DNA of 64,000 bases. Origin: Bacillus_BD sp050389805. GTDB lineage: Bacteria > Bacillota > Bacilli > Bacillales > Cytobacillaceae. The position numbers and the translations under genes are program-made. The DNA is taken from assembly GCF_050389805.1 (NCBI RefSeq), contig NZ_CP130945.1:2294001-2358000 (forward strand), in the 5' to 3' direction. Shown piece by piece: positions 1 to 8,991 of this stretch. Each line of letters begins with the position of its first letter. Positions within the stretch are counted from its first letter, which is position 1. The notes below the pieces were generated by a model. That model searched no databases. It saw only the letters and a program-made list of their open reading frames with translations, and was not told the DNA's origin.

Positions 1-318
1 CGGGATAACCAATACCATATACATTTTTTTTATTGATAAAAACACTAAGAAATCCTCGAAAAAACTTTTCTAAATACTTCCTCCTATTTTTCTCGTTATT
101 ATATAAATATACCCAAAGTGGATCATAAAAAAAGGCTTTCCTCATTACTTCAACTGCATGGGGTAAATCATCATGTGAAAGAATACGTATTTCTCTTGAT
201 TCCATTATTATTTTCCACCCTCATACCTTTTTTAAATAGTATATTACTTGTTCCAAAAAACCTTACCATTTTGTATAAAAATCAGTTAGGAAACAATTCC
301 TCAGAATAATGTAACACG
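1..318. other. Stretch without a supported gene
   Basis: AT-rich sequence upstream of the first RNA repeat. A GTG-started 63-codon frame at 118-309 has no clear ribosome binding site and no family resemblance that I can name, so I do not call it. Nothing else was recognised. Confidence 0.5.
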
Positions 319-357
319 ATTCGGTAAAAACCTTCCATCTCTGGAATCCTTCTACTA

Positions 358-387
358 GTGTTGTTTTACGTGAATGTATGTTATAGT
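358..387 (+). promoter_or_regulatory. Candidate promoter of rnpB copy 1
   Basis: A -10 box tatagt lies at 382-387. A weak -35 gtgttg lies 18 bases upstream. The matching site in copy 2 has gtgtca and a 17-base spacer, so copy 1 looks the weaker promoter. The transcript would start near 394. Confidence 0.45.
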
Positions 388-409
388 TACTCATGTAGTG
401 ATGAACGAA

Positions 410-815
410 ACAAACATGAAATGGTGAGTAGTCGCGGCTCATGTGTACATGAGTTGAGGAAAGTCCAGGCTCGCCCGGTGCTGAGATGCCCGGAGTGTTC
501 GTGCCATCTGCAAAGGTGGGCAGAGAGGAATCTCTGACGGCGGAGAAATTAGCTAAGGTCCTGATGGATAGGTTGAAAGTATCCTGAAAGTGCCATAGTA
601 ACGGAGTTCTTCTGGAAACGGAAGAAATGGAACGAGGTAAACCCCTCGAGCGAGCAACCCAAACTTAGGTAGGGGCACCATCCTGTGGGAAATGAACCGA
701 AAGGATGGATCGGTCAAATTGATCGATAGTTATATGACTACACCTGTTGTGCAAGATTGGCATCGTTATAGCACACAGGAACAGAACCTGGCTTACAGCC
801 ATTTCATGGGCCAAA
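410..815 (+). ncRNA. rnpB: RNase P RNA, type B, copy 1 (probably decayed)
   Basis: This is the catalytic RNA of RNase P, which matures tRNA 5' ends. Conserved blocks are visible in order: gaggaaagtcc, ggtgctgagatgcccg, ctgacggc, a gtgcc block, ggtaaacccc and ggcttacag. Helix P1 is formed by catgaaatgg (415-424) and ccatttcatg (799-808). The universally conserved ACAGNRA block reads atagtaa here, with T at 596 where copy 2 has C. The P10/P11 region also differs from copy 2. I infer that copy 1 is weakened or non-functional and that copy 2 supplies the cell, although both still fold in outline. Confidence 0.85.
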
Positions 816-1048
816 TCATCTACATTTTTTAACTTCCTTCAGTAGAAGTCTCCCATTTTAAAAGTTATGAGATGAATGCCAGCTTTTATCAATTTAGTGG
901 GGTTCAAACCTTGACTGAATGAAGTTAAGCCTCCGGCGGATGTCACGGATTTTTTATGGGTAATTTCTCGAGCGAGCTCGAGAAAATCCGGACGCAAATT
1001 CTCTCGTAGAATTTGATAATAACATAAGGTATGGATTTCATATACATA
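816..1048 (+). other. Spacer between rnpB and SRP RNA, copy 1
   Basis: No reading frame was recognised. A long stem-loop lies at 947-989: ggattttt pairs with aaaatcc, enclosing tttctcgag and ctcgagaaa. The same structure is at 16900-16942. The spacer is almost identical between copies (one change seen). It may be the leader of the SRP RNA precursor; a gataat box at 1013-1018 is a possible -10. Confidence 0.4.
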
Positions 1049-1317
1049 CCGTGCTAGATGGGGAGTTAGCGGTGCCCTGTTACCCGCAATCCGCTATAGC
1101 GGGGTTGAGTGCCTATTTGAGGCTTGAACATGTAAGGTCTGCCTTATAGAAGTGAACGTTGACAATTGGGTCCTGCGCAATGGGAACCTATGAAATTGGT
1201 CAGGTCCGGAAGGAAGCAGCCATAAGTAGACTTTTCCATGTGCCGTGGGGTAGCCTAGTTCGAGTTCTCTTTTGTACGTAACGCTTGGTTGTTCCTGTCG
1301 AGAATAGGCTGCACGGT
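1049..1317 (+). ncRNA. ffs: SRP RNA (scRNA, large Bacillus type), copy 1
   Basis: This is the RNA of the signal recognition particle, which targets secretory and membrane proteins with Ffh. Ends ccgtgctagatgggg and gcacggt pair in the terminal helix. The SRP domain shows the universal ggtcaggtccggaaggaagcagcc block and the tgcgcaa loop. At 269 bases it matches the roughly 270-nt B. subtilis scRNA with an Alu domain. It differs from copy 2 at one position (C at 1309 versus G at 17262), close to the closing helix. Confidence 0.93.
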
Positions 1318-1328
1318 TTACATAGTAT

Positions 1329-1381
1329 AGGTCGGTACTTCGAATGGTATTAATGAAACCATTCGAAGTCCCGACCTTTTT
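1329..1381 (+). terminator. Terminator of SRP RNA copy 1
   Basis: Long imperfect inverted repeat, aggtcggtacttcgaatggt against accattcgaagtcccgacct, followed by a T run. Confidence 0.85.
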
Positions 1382-1706
1382 GCTTTAAACCTACTGGAGA
1401 TGGGGAGATACAATGATAAACAGAGGATATTCTAACTATTTCTATTAAGTTATTGAAAAATTCAGTTAATTGGTGCAAAATAATAAATAGACATAAAGTA
1501 AAGCGGTTTCACATATAAAAACTCAATCGACTGCGTTTGCCTCGGACTTAGCCGCATCTCCAACATTTATACATTGCCACATGAATCAACCGACTTCTAA
1601 ATGGATTCAAAACAAACAGACCTATACGTAAATTGAAAGACCTTCCAACCTAGTATCACTCTACCTCTTAGACAAAAGAAAATGTCAAAAAGAAAGTGGT
1701 GGATAA
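1382..1706. other. Intergenic region upstream of the regulator
   Basis: AT-rich, with no gene or RNA recognised. It presumably holds the promoter of the regulator gene. A gtggtgg ribosome binding region precedes the ATG at 1707. Confidence 0.4.
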
Positions 1707-3593
1707 ATGTTAACGGAACTTTATTTTAATGAAAATCTTCATGTTGAAAAAAATGGTTCTCTTTACTTAGGTGACGATCGCTCTATTCTTATATCTGTTT
1801 CCGCCTTTAAAACCCTTCGAAAAAATTTAATTCAAAACATTGGAAGTGAAAGAATAAAAGGGTTTTTATTCCGTCATGGCTGGGAGAATGGACAGGAAGA
1901 TGCTAAAAAGGTATTAAAGAAAAATTTGAAAGATATAAAAGAAGCCATTTATTATGGTCCCATTCTCCATCGGTTGAGAGGAAATGCCGATATCGAGGTT
2001 ACAGGACTAAAAATGAAGGAAGAGAATGATAAGATATCCATTCATATGGAAGGGATATGGAAAAATTCGTATGAAGCTGAAGAATATATAAGGGGGTTTG
2101 GACAAGCTAACTCGTCCGTCTGTTATACACTCATCGGCTACGCCAGCGGCTATTTAACAAAAATATGCAACCAAATGGTGATCGTTAAGGAGCTATCATG
2201 CCAAGCAGAAGGAGAGCAAGCGTGTAAATGGGTTGGAAAATCATTGGATTATTGGAATGGTGAAGTGGATGAGGAGCTTAAGTTATATCAAGATTCCCCC
2301 ATTGTGAAAGAATTAGAAATGACATACGAAAAACTTCTTGAAGAAAAAAGATGTTTAGAAAAAAGTACCATCATTCATAAGAAGCTGACAGATGAATTGT
2401 TGCAGGGGAATGATTTAACTTCTATTGCAGAAGTTGTATTTAAAGAAACAGATACACCTGGAATGATTACAGATGAAAAACATCATCCTCTCACCTATAT
2501 TGGCATGTCTAGTCTTCAAGTAAGTAGACTTCATGAAGAATTTATATCCTATTTAATGAGAACGAAAAGGGAACAGTTCAGAGATATAAATGAAACAACA
2601 TGCATTCGTATGGAACAGCATATCCGTTTGATCACACCGATCTATTTACAAGGAAAAATAAAAGGGTATTGTTCCTTTATTTATTTGAATGATGAGTTCG
2701 AAAATTCAAAAATCCATAAAATGATTTTAGAACGTACCTCTTTAGTCATCTCACATTACCTCCTCAATGAAGTGACGAAGTTTGAGACAGAGCAGCGGAT
2801 GATGGGCACCTTTTTTGATGAAATTCTAAGGGGAGATTACCCGGATGAAGAAGAAGTGTTAAGACGTGCCAGCTTTATCCATATCGACCTCTCGGGGAGT
2901 TTTCGAATGGTGGTTCTACAGTATCGTTTGCAACAGCAGAATCTAAAAGAAGAGTTTATTTTCCATGAAGAACTTTTAAAAGAAATAACGAATTATTTTA
3001 AAAGTAAAAAGCAAAACATCTTAGTAGGTCATCGAACCAAGAGTGTGATCATGCTGATTCCTACTAGTTACATGACCCATGATGGGATTGAACCGTATCT
3101 TGAAGGTGTATTGAAGTATCTCACAACCCAATTTCCAGAAGTGGTGTTTTATGCCGGAGTGAGTAAGCAATCCAACCAAATTGGCAGGGCAAATGAAAGT
3201 TATAATGAAGCGTTTACTGCATTACGAATGGCGACAATGAATCACCCTATCATGAAGTTTGATTCACTTGGAATGGTTGGTCCCTTAATTAATCAGAATA
3301 ATAAACAAGAAATTCGGCAGGTAGCATCCAATCTACTTGGTGATCTCATTGATCCGTTAAGTCAAAAGAAAATAGAATTATTAAAAACATTATATCTATT
3401 CCTTGCCAATGGAGGAAATCTGGAACTAACGGCAAAAGAAAATACCTTATCACTCAGCGGGTTACGGTATCGAATTGCGAAAATAGAAGATTCTATAGGG
3501 CATAATCTTAGAGATCCGTTCTATAACTACCAAGTTTATTTAGCGTTACAGTCCTTAATTTTAATCGGTGATTTAGATTTGAATCAAAATTGA
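1707..3593 (+). CDS. Aromatic-sensing transcriptional activator (XylR_N-V4R-PucR hybrid)
   Basis: This is the likely activator of the phenol operon that starts 360 bases downstream. Residues 5-105 resemble the XylR/DmpR activator-reception domain. Residues 120-180 form a V4R domain with Cys139, Cys165 and Cys173 placed like the metal-binding cysteines of DmpR. A linker and GAF-like region (about 190-360) follows, then a CdaR/GGDEF-like segment. A PucR-type HTH_30 at about 560-620 (LTAKENTLSLSGLRYRIAKI) ends the 628-residue protein. It lacks the AAA+ sigma54-activation module of DmpR/XylR, so it should act with ordinary sigma factors. The sensing role is inferred from domain kinship and position; the exact ligand is unknown. 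Confidence 0.85.
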   Translation: MLTELYFNENLHVEKNGSLYLGDDRSILISVSAFKTLRKNLIQNIGSERIKGFLFRHGWENGQEDAKKVLKKNLKDIKEAIYYGPILHRLRGNADIEVTGLKMKEENDKISIHMEGIWKNSYEAEEYIRGFGQANSSVCYTLIGYASGYLTKICNQMVIVKELSCQAEGEQACKWVGKSLDYWNGEVDEELKLYQDSPIVKELEMTYEKLLEEKRCLEKSTIIHKKLTDELLQGNDLTSIAEVVFKETDTPGMITDEKHHPLTYIGMSSLQVSRLHEEFISYLMRTKREQFRDINETTCIRMEQHIRLITPIYLQGKIKGYCSFIYLNDEFENSKIHKMILERTSLVISHYLLNEVTKFETEQRMMGTFFDEILRGDYPDEEEVLRRASFIHIDLSGSFRMVVLQYRLQQQNLKEEFIFHEELLKEITNYFKSKKQNILVGHRTKSVIMLIPTSYMTHDGIEPYLEGVLKYLTTQFPEVVFYAGVSKQSNQIGRANESYNEAFTALRMATMNHPIMKFDSLGMVGPLINQNNKQEIRQVASNLLGDLIDPLSQKKIELLKTLYLFLANGGNLELTAKENTLSLSGLRYRIAKIEDSIGHNLRDPFYNYQVYLALQSLILIGDLDLNQN

Positions 3594-3612
3594 ACATATG
3601 TATAGACTTCTG

Positions 3613-3639
3613 AAAAAGCCCTTTCGCAAGGGCTTTTTT
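3613..3639 (+). terminator. Terminator of the regulator gene
   Basis: Stem aaaaagccctt / aagggcttttt with a short cgc loop and a T run, 20 bases behind the stop codon. Confidence 0.85.
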
Positions 3640-3956
3640 GCGTTAATAAAAAGGGTGCCAGTTTAATATAGAAGTTTAGTGACGGCTCCCGTTTTTTAAT
3701 TGTTAATTCTGCTGTAATTCTGAATAAAAACTAGCAGATACCTTCGAAAAAATAATAATTTTTAGAATATTCATGTTATTGTGTGAATTTATAAAAATTT
3801 GTAACATAAATATAAGAGTTTCATCTTCTACATTAAATAAATTCAAATGATGTAATCAAAGAGTTATAGATCTCATTTAGCCATATTTCTCATCTTTCAA
3901 TGTAGAAATGAAAGCGTTTTTTCTAAATTTTAGTAAAAAGGAAAGGAGTCTCGATC
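3640..3956 (+). promoter_or_regulatory. Control region of the phenol operon
   Basis: No gene is present between the regulator terminator and the tautomerase. A possible promoter is ttgtgt (3779-3784), 17 bases, then taacat (3802-3807). A cre-like sequence tgaaagcgtttttt (3909-3922) matches 12 of 14 positions of the CcpA consensus and lies downstream of that promoter, as a roadblock site would. No sigma54 -24/-12 element was seen. A binding site for the upstream regulator is expected here but was not identified. Confidence 0.35.
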
Positions 3957-4160
3957 ATGCCGTTTATCCAAATCAATATTTTAGAAGGACGTTCGCCTGA
4001 GAAGAAGGAAAGATTGATTTCAGAAGTGTCCCATTTAGTAGCAGACGTGTTAGAGGCACCGGTTGAAAGTGTTCGTGTCATGATTCAAGAAATGTCACCA
4101 GAACATTGGGGAATTGCAGGGGAATCCGTGAAAAAAAGGTCTCAATCAATCAAACAATAA
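3957..4160 (+). CDS. 4-oxalocrotonate tautomerase family protein
   Basis: Isomerises 2-hydroxymuconate to 2-oxalocrotonate in the oxidative branch of catechol meta-cleavage. The 67-residue length is typical. The catalytic residues of the family are visible: Pro immediately after the initiator Met, Arg in LEGRSPEKK, Arg in SVRV, and Trp in EHWGIAGE where the classic enzyme has Phe. A strong gaaaggag site precedes the ATG. It is the first gene of the operon and the only recognisable lower-pathway meta-cleavage enzyme in it. Confidence 0.9.
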   Translation: MPFIQINILEGRSPEKKERLISEVSHLVADVLEAPVESVRVMIQEMSPEHWGIAGESVKKRSQSIKQ

Positions 4161-4218
4161 CCTTATGAAAAAGCATTTGATTAATTTTAATAAATTCATA
4201 TGAATTGGAGGAAACAAG

Positions 4219-5337
4219 ATGACTCAAGTTGATAACTTTTTCCCTGGATTAGATGGTGTGATTGCTGCAGAAACAAAGATTTCTTTCCTTGATACGGTAC
4301 AAGGGCAAATCGTGATGAAGGGATATGACTTAATACAATTGTCGAAACAATATCGTTATCTCGACATCGTTCATCTTTTGCTAGAGGATAAACTCCCGAA
4401 TCAAGAGGAGAAAAAGACATTAGAAAATAAACTGAAAAGCTACTATAACGTGCAAGAAGAAATCTATGAAGTTTTTAAACTTCTTCCGAAACAAACACAT
4501 CCGATGGACGCCCTTCGAACAGGAATCTCCTTTATTTCAGGATATGATGACGATCTCGACAACCGTGCGTTAGACACGAATAAAGAACGAGCCTACCGGT
4601 TGTTAGGAACGATCCCAAATATTGTGGCCAATAGCTACCGTATTCTCACCAATCAAGTGCTTGTTCAACCAGATCAAGACCTATCCTACAGCGCTAATTT
4701 CTACTATATGATTACAGGTCAAAAACCAACATCCCTTCAAGAGAAAATATTTGATCTATCACTTGTATTATACAGTGAACATGAAATGCCAAACTCTACG
4801 TTTACATCAAGGGTGATCGCTTCAACGCAGTCTGATCTGTATGGAGCGCTAACAGGTGCTGTTGCCTCGTTAAAAGGGAATTTGCATGGCGGTGCAAATG
4901 AAGCGGTGATGCATATGTTGCTAGAGGCAAAAACAGTGGAGGAGTTTGAAAACCTTTTAACAACGAAGCTAGTAAAGAAAGAGAAAATAATGGGCTTTGG
5001 ACATCGTGTCTATATGAAAAAAATGGATCCACGCGCACTCATGATGAAAGAAGCATTAAAAAAGTTAAGTGAAATAAAAGGGGACGATCTGTTACTGCGA
5101 ATGTGTGAAGCGGGTGAAAGGTTAATGGAGAGGGAAAAGGGGCTATATCCCAACTTAGATTATTATGCCGCACCGGTTTACTGGATGCTGGGAATTCCGA
5201 TTCCACTTTATACGCCAATCTTTTTCGGGTCGAGAACAGTCGGGCTATGTGCACATGTGATTGAACAGCATGGCAATAACCGTCTGTTCCGCCCACGAGT
5301 TCATTATACGGGTGAACGCCATGCCGTAAGCAAGTAA
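4219..5337 (+). CDS. mmgD: 2-methylcitrate synthase / citrate synthase family
   Basis: Condenses propionyl-CoA (or acetyl-CoA) with oxaloacetate in the cytoplasm. The 372-residue length and the motifs HEMPNSTFTSRV, GNLHGGANEAV and MGFGHRVY are those of type II citrate synthases. I assign the methylcitrate role because the next two genes are the dehydratase and lyase of the same cycle, in the order mmgD-mmgE-mmgF of B. subtilis. A ggagg site lies just before the ATG. Plain citrate synthase activity cannot be excluded from sequence alone. Confidence 0.85.
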   Translation: MTQVDNFFPGLDGVIAAETKISFLDTVQGQIVMKGYDLIQLSKQYRYLDIVHLLLEDKLPNQEEKKTLENKLKSYYNVQEEIYEVFKLLPKQTHPMDALRTGISFISGYDDDLDNRALDTNKERAYRLLGTIPNIVANSYRILTNQVLVQPDQDLSYSANFYYMITGQKPTSLQEKIFDLSLVLYSEHEMPNSTFTSRVIASTQSDLYGALTGAVASLKGNLHGGANEAVMHMLLEAKTVEEFENLLTTKLVKKEKIMGFGHRVYMKKMDPRALMMKEALKKLSEIKGDDLLLRMCEAGERLMEREKGLYPNLDYYAAPVYWMLGIPIPLYTPIFFGSRTVGLCAHVIEQHGNNRLFRPRVHYTGERHAVSK

Positions 5338-5421
5338 GACTGATCACCGTAACCTGGATATTCTGACCAATATTCAGGTTACTATTATCATAACAAATTC
5401 ATAAGGAAAGGGAAGGATATC

Positions 5422-6858
5422 ATGCTTAAAACAAATGAACTGAAGAAAACGGACCAATTACTAGAAGAGATCGCAGAGTATGTCATGAACAAGGAGATTG
5501 CTAGTCAAGAAGCCTATGATACCGCACACCATGTGCTAATTGATACGATTGGCTGTGGAATTTTGGCTCTTGATTATCCGGAATGTACAAAACTATTAGG
5601 ACCAATTGTACCGGGGACGGTTGTTCCAAACGGCACGAGAGTACCTGGCACCTCCTATGTCCTTGATCCGGTAAGGGGAGCGTTTAATATTGGTACGATG
5701 ATTCGCTGGCTTGATTTTAACGATACATGGCTTGCAGCTGAATGGGGACACCCATCCGATAATCTGGGCGGGATTTTAGCTGTGGCAGATTACATAAGCC
5801 GCGTCCGCCTTTCAGAGGGAAAAGAACCATTAACGATGAAGACGGTCTTAGAAAGTATGGTTAAAGCCCATGAAATTCAAGGGGTTCTGGCCTTGGAAAA
5901 CAGCTTAAATCGTGTTGGTCTTGATCATGTTCTGTTCGTTAAAGTTGCCACAACAGCGGTTGTTGCAAAGTTATTAGGCGGAACAAAAGAAGAAATTATC
6001 AACGCCTTATCTCATGCATGGATTGATAATAGCAGTCTGCGTACGTATCGTCATGCACCCAATACCGGGTCGCGAAAATCATGGGCAGCAGGCGATGCTA
6101 CAAGCCGCGGCGTTCAATTAGCGTTAACGACCCTGAAAGGGGAAATGGGATATGCCACAGCCCTTTCTGCACCAGGCTGGGGCTTCCAAGATGTCTTATT
6201 TAATAAACAGGAATTGAAATTGGCACGTCCGCTTGACTCCTATGTGATGGAAAATGTTCTCTTCAAAGTATCGTATCCAGCAGAATTCCATGCCCAAACG
6301 GCAGCTGAATGTGCGGTCCAGCTTCACCCGGAAGTGATCAACCGTTTGGATGAAATCGATCGGATTACGATTACCACGCATGAATCGGCTATTCGAATTA
6401 TTGATAAAGAAGGTCCGTTACACAATCCAGCAGATCGTGATCATTGTATTCAATATATTACTGCAATCGGTCTGTTATTTGGAGATATCGTTGCCGACCA
6501 TTATGAAGATGAAACCGCGTCCGATCCTCGTGTCGATCAATTAAGAGATAAAATGGTGGTCGTTGAAAACAAACAGTATAGCATCGATTATTTAGATCCA
6601 ACGAAACGCTCGATTGCTAATGCCGTTCAAGTTCATTTTAAAGATGGTTCACAAACAGAAGTGGTGGAATGTGAGTATCCATTAGGACATCGTTTCCGTC
6701 GCGAAGAAGCGATCCCAAAAGTGATTAAAAAGTTTTCAGCTAATCTGGAAACTCATTTCTCACAAAAACAAATCAAGAACATTGAAGAAGTATGCCTCAA
6801 CAAAGATCGTTTACCGAATATGCCTGTCAATGAATTTATGGATTTATTTACCATCTAA
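5422..6858 (+). CDS. mmgE: 2-methylcitrate dehydratase (MmgE/PrpD family)
   Basis: Dehydrates 2-methylcitrate in the methylcitrate cycle for propionyl-CoA. At 478 residues it has the normal PrpD length. Family stretches are evident: the N-terminal DTIGCGILAL, RWLDFNDTWL followed by a GHPSDNLGGI loop, SRKSWAAGDATSRGVQLA, and the C-terminal NPADRDHCIQYITAIGLLFG. The gene is 84 bases behind mmgD and 14 bases ahead of the lyase, so the three are cotranscribed. Confidence 0.92.
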   Translation: MLKTNELKKTDQLLEEIAEYVMNKEIASQEAYDTAHHVLIDTIGCGILALDYPECTKLLGPIVPGTVVPNGTRVPGTSYVLDPVRGAFNIGTMIRWLDFNDTWLAAEWGHPSDNLGGILAVADYISRVRLSEGKEPLTMKTVLESMVKAHEIQGVLALENSLNRVGLDHVLFVKVATTAVVAKLLGGTKEEIINALSHAWIDNSSLRTYRHAPNTGSRKSWAAGDATSRGVQLALTTLKGEMGYATALSAPGWGFQDVLFNKQELKLARPLDSYVMENVLFKVSYPAEFHAQTAAECAVQLHPEVINRLDEIDRITITTHESAIRIIDKEGPLHNPADRDHCIQYITAIGLLFGDIVADHYEDETASDPRVDQLRDKMVVVENKQYSIDYLDPTKRSIANAVQVHFKDGSQTEVVECEYPLGHRFRREEAIPKVIKKFSANLETHFSQKQIKNIEEVCLNKDRLPNMPVNEFMDLFTI

Positions 6859-6872
6859 GGGAGGGAACGGAA

Positions 6873-7781
6873 ATGGCATGGATTGTTGATCAACCTTCAA
6901 CACAAGCAGAATTAGCTGCTAGATTTAGAGAATTGATGATTGCGCCTGACATTTTGCAAATTCCAGGTGCACATGATGCAATGGCCGGCCTTGTTGCCAA
7001 GCAAACTGGGTTTTCAACGCTTTATCTATCAGGTGCCGCATATACGGCAAGCACTGGCTTACCGGATTTAGGAATTGTGACGTCAGCGGAAGTAGCACAA
7101 AGAGCAAGAGAAATCATTCGTGCGACGAATTTACCCCTGTTAGTGGATATTGATACCGGGTTTGGAGGCGTTTTGAATGTCGCCCGTACGGCTCGAGAAA
7201 TGTGGGAAGCGAATGTTGCCGCTGTTCAACTCGAGGACCAACAGCTTCCGAAGAAATGCGGTCATTTAAATGGGAAAAAACTCGTCACAACAGAAGAAAT
7301 GGTGCAAAAAATTAAAACGATTAAAAAAGCCTCTCCATCCTTAGTCATTGTCGCACGCACCGATGCACGGGCAGTCGAAAGTCTAGAATCAGCAATACAA
7401 CGAGCCAAAGCCTATGTAGAAGCAGGGGCGGATGCGATTTTCCCTGAGGCCCTTCAGTCAGAAGAAGAGTTCCGCTTGTTTTCGAAGTCAATTTCGGTGC
7501 CATTACTGGCAAATATGACGGAGTTTGGGAAAACGCCTTATTACTCGGCTACTCAATTTGCAGACATGGGCTATCAAATGGTGATTTACCCAGTCACATC
7601 CTTACGAGTTGCCGCCAAAGCCTATGAACGAATTTTTCGGATCATTAAAGAACAAGGATCCCAGAAAGAAGGCTTGGACGATATGCAAACAAGAAGTGAA
7701 TTGTATGAGACCATATCCTATTACGATTTTGAGGAATTGGATCAAGAAATAGCCAAAACATTGTTATCGAAAGGACAATAA
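6873..7781 (+). CDS. mmgF: Methylisocitrate lyase (MmgF/PrpB)
   Basis: Splits 2-methylisocitrate to pyruvate and succinate, the last step of the methylcitrate cycle. The protein belongs to the isocitrate lyase/PEP mutase family: the signature KKCGH is in QLPKKCGHL, with VDIDTGFGG and VARTDAR as Mg and substrate-binding segments. The 302-residue length fits PrpB. The 77-base gap to the hydroxylase genes contains a fresh aaggagg site, so translation restarts strongly there. Confidence 0.92.
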   Translation: MAWIVDQPSTQAELAARFRELMIAPDILQIPGAHDAMAGLVAKQTGFSTLYLSGAAYTASTGLPDLGIVTSAEVAQRAREIIRATNLPLLVDIDTGFGGVLNVARTAREMWEANVAAVQLEDQQLPKKCGHLNGKKLVTTEEMVQKIKTIKKASPSLVIVARTDARAVESLESAIQRAKAYVEAGADAIFPEALQSEEEFRLFSKSISVPLLANMTEFGKTPYYSATQFADMGYQMVIYPVTSLRVAAKAYERIFRIIKEQGSQKEGLDDMQTRSELYETISYYDFEELDQEIAKTLLSKGQ

Positions 7782-7857
7782 GATGATCCATCAGTAGGGA
7801 ATTCAAGGCTCATTCCCTGCTGATGGAAAACTTCTATAGAAACAAGGAGGAAAATGA

Positions 7858-8979
7858 ATGGAGAACAAACCTGCGTTTAAGAAAAATTTAAGGGATCAGC
7901 CGTGGGATTGGAAAACGAAGAATGAGTATGAAGAAGTGACAGTCAGACAACAGCCATATGTTCATATGCAATATCGGCATGTTTATGATGGAAAAGACTT
8001 TGATATTTATGATCCACGTTATACAAGATTAAAATCCTCTGATTGGGAAGCTTTCCGAGATCCAAAGAAGTTTTGGTATACGACTTATGTCAATAATCGA
8101 AAGAAACTAGCTGAAGAAATTGAAAACGGATTCAATTATGCGGACCAGCTTGGCATCATTCAAAACCTGTCGCCACAATGGGCTGATGCAATCAGGGATC
8201 TCTATACCCCACTGCGTCATTTGGAATATGGCGAAAATGTACAAATGCAATATGTGATCCGTTATGCATTAGGTTCGGCCATTGAGCAATGCGCGACATA
8301 TCAAGCGTATGACAAAACAGGAAGAGCCCAATGGATCTCGCAATGGGCGATCAATATGCAGGAGCATCACGGTGACTTTCTTGATCACGGGAAACAAGTC
8401 TTATTAAACGAACCTGCCTTCCAGCTATTACGAAGCTATGTCGAAGAGATTCTCATAACAGAGGACTGGGCTGAAGTACTTGTCGCTGAAAATTTAACCC
8501 TTGATCTTTTACTAGGAAATTTAATGTATCGTGAATTTAATGGGGAAGCAGTCAAACGAGGAGACGCCCATCTATCGATGTTAAATTTTGTGATTACAAA
8601 GCAATTAGATTGGCACAGAGATTGGGCATTCTCTTTCTTCAAATTATTGGCGCAAGATCAAGCAGAAAGCCGTTGGGATTATTTAAAAGCTTTAGGATAT
8701 GAGGAGTGGGAAGGGGACTACCGTTGGGGCAGAACGTTAAGTGACCCAAGAGAAACACCGGAGGTAACTCTTTCAAATGTAGAAATTATTCAGGAATGGG
8801 TCGATAAATGGTATCCGAGGGCCTTTGAAGCCGTTCTTGCTTTAGCTCCTTTATTTGACAAGCATGGAATTGACCTGAACCTACCAGAAACATTGAAAAA
8901 GATTGAAGAGGAAGCGATTATTCCGATTTATAAAAAGAATAAACTTCCCTTTAAACCCTATGAAATCGCCTATAACTAA
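7858..8979 (+). CDS. Phenol hydroxylase beta subunit (P1, DmpL-like)
   Basis: Structural beta subunit of the soluble diiron hydroxylase. Its 373 residues have the helical ferritin-like fold of the P1/TouE/TmoE family but no iron ligand set; QYVIRYALGSAIEQCATYQAYDK and WAINMQEHHGDFLDHGK are typical. The gene order P1-P2-P3-P4-P5 that starts here equals dmpLMNOP. A small P0/dmpK gene is not present upstream. It works as an alpha2beta2gamma2 complex with the products at 9302 and 10823. Confidence 0.9.
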   Translation: MENKPAFKKNLRDQPWDWKTKNEYEEVTVRQQPYVHMQYRHVYDGKDFDIYDPRYTRLKSSDWEAFRDPKKFWYTTYVNNRKKLAEEIENGFNYADQLGIIQNLSPQWADAIRDLYTPLRHLEYGENVQMQYVIRYALGSAIEQCATYQAYDKTGRAQWISQWAINMQEHHGDFLDHGKQVLLNEPAFQLLRSYVEEILITEDWAEVLVAENLTLDLLLGNLMYREFNGEAVKRGDAHLSMLNFVITKQLDWHRDWAFSFFKLLAQDQAESRWDYLKALGYEEWEGDYRWGRTLSDPRETPEVTLSNVEIIQEWVDKWYPRAFEAVLALAPLFDKHGIDLNLPETLKKIEEEAIIPIYKKNKLPFKPYEIAYN

Positions 8980-8991
8980 TAGAAAGGATGA

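Larger units (their letters stand above)
319..1381 (+). repeat. Direct repeat copy 1 (rnpB + SRP RNA)
   Basis: This segment is repeated in the same orientation at about 16273-17335. Both copies hold a promoter, RNase P RNA, a 230-base spacer, SRP RNA and a hairpin terminator. The similarity begins at a shared ttcggtaaaaacct string and stops after the terminator, where the flanks differ. The region 780-1317 differs from its partner at only about two positions by eye, whereas the rnpB body has many more differences. The repeats bracket the aromatic-degradation cluster. Confidence 0.9.

Noticed and set aside
118..309. 63-codon frame at the window start
   Set aside because: No ribosome binding site, no family resemblance and AT-rich composition like the surrounding non-coding DNA.
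3640..3956. Sigma54 promoter for the phenol operon
   Set aside because: No TGGC...TTGC type -24/-12 pair was seen, and the regulator lacks the AAA+ domain.
4802..5347. Minus-strand frames inside the methylcitrate synthase gene
   Set aside because: Shadows of a well-supported plus-strand gene; no sites or families.
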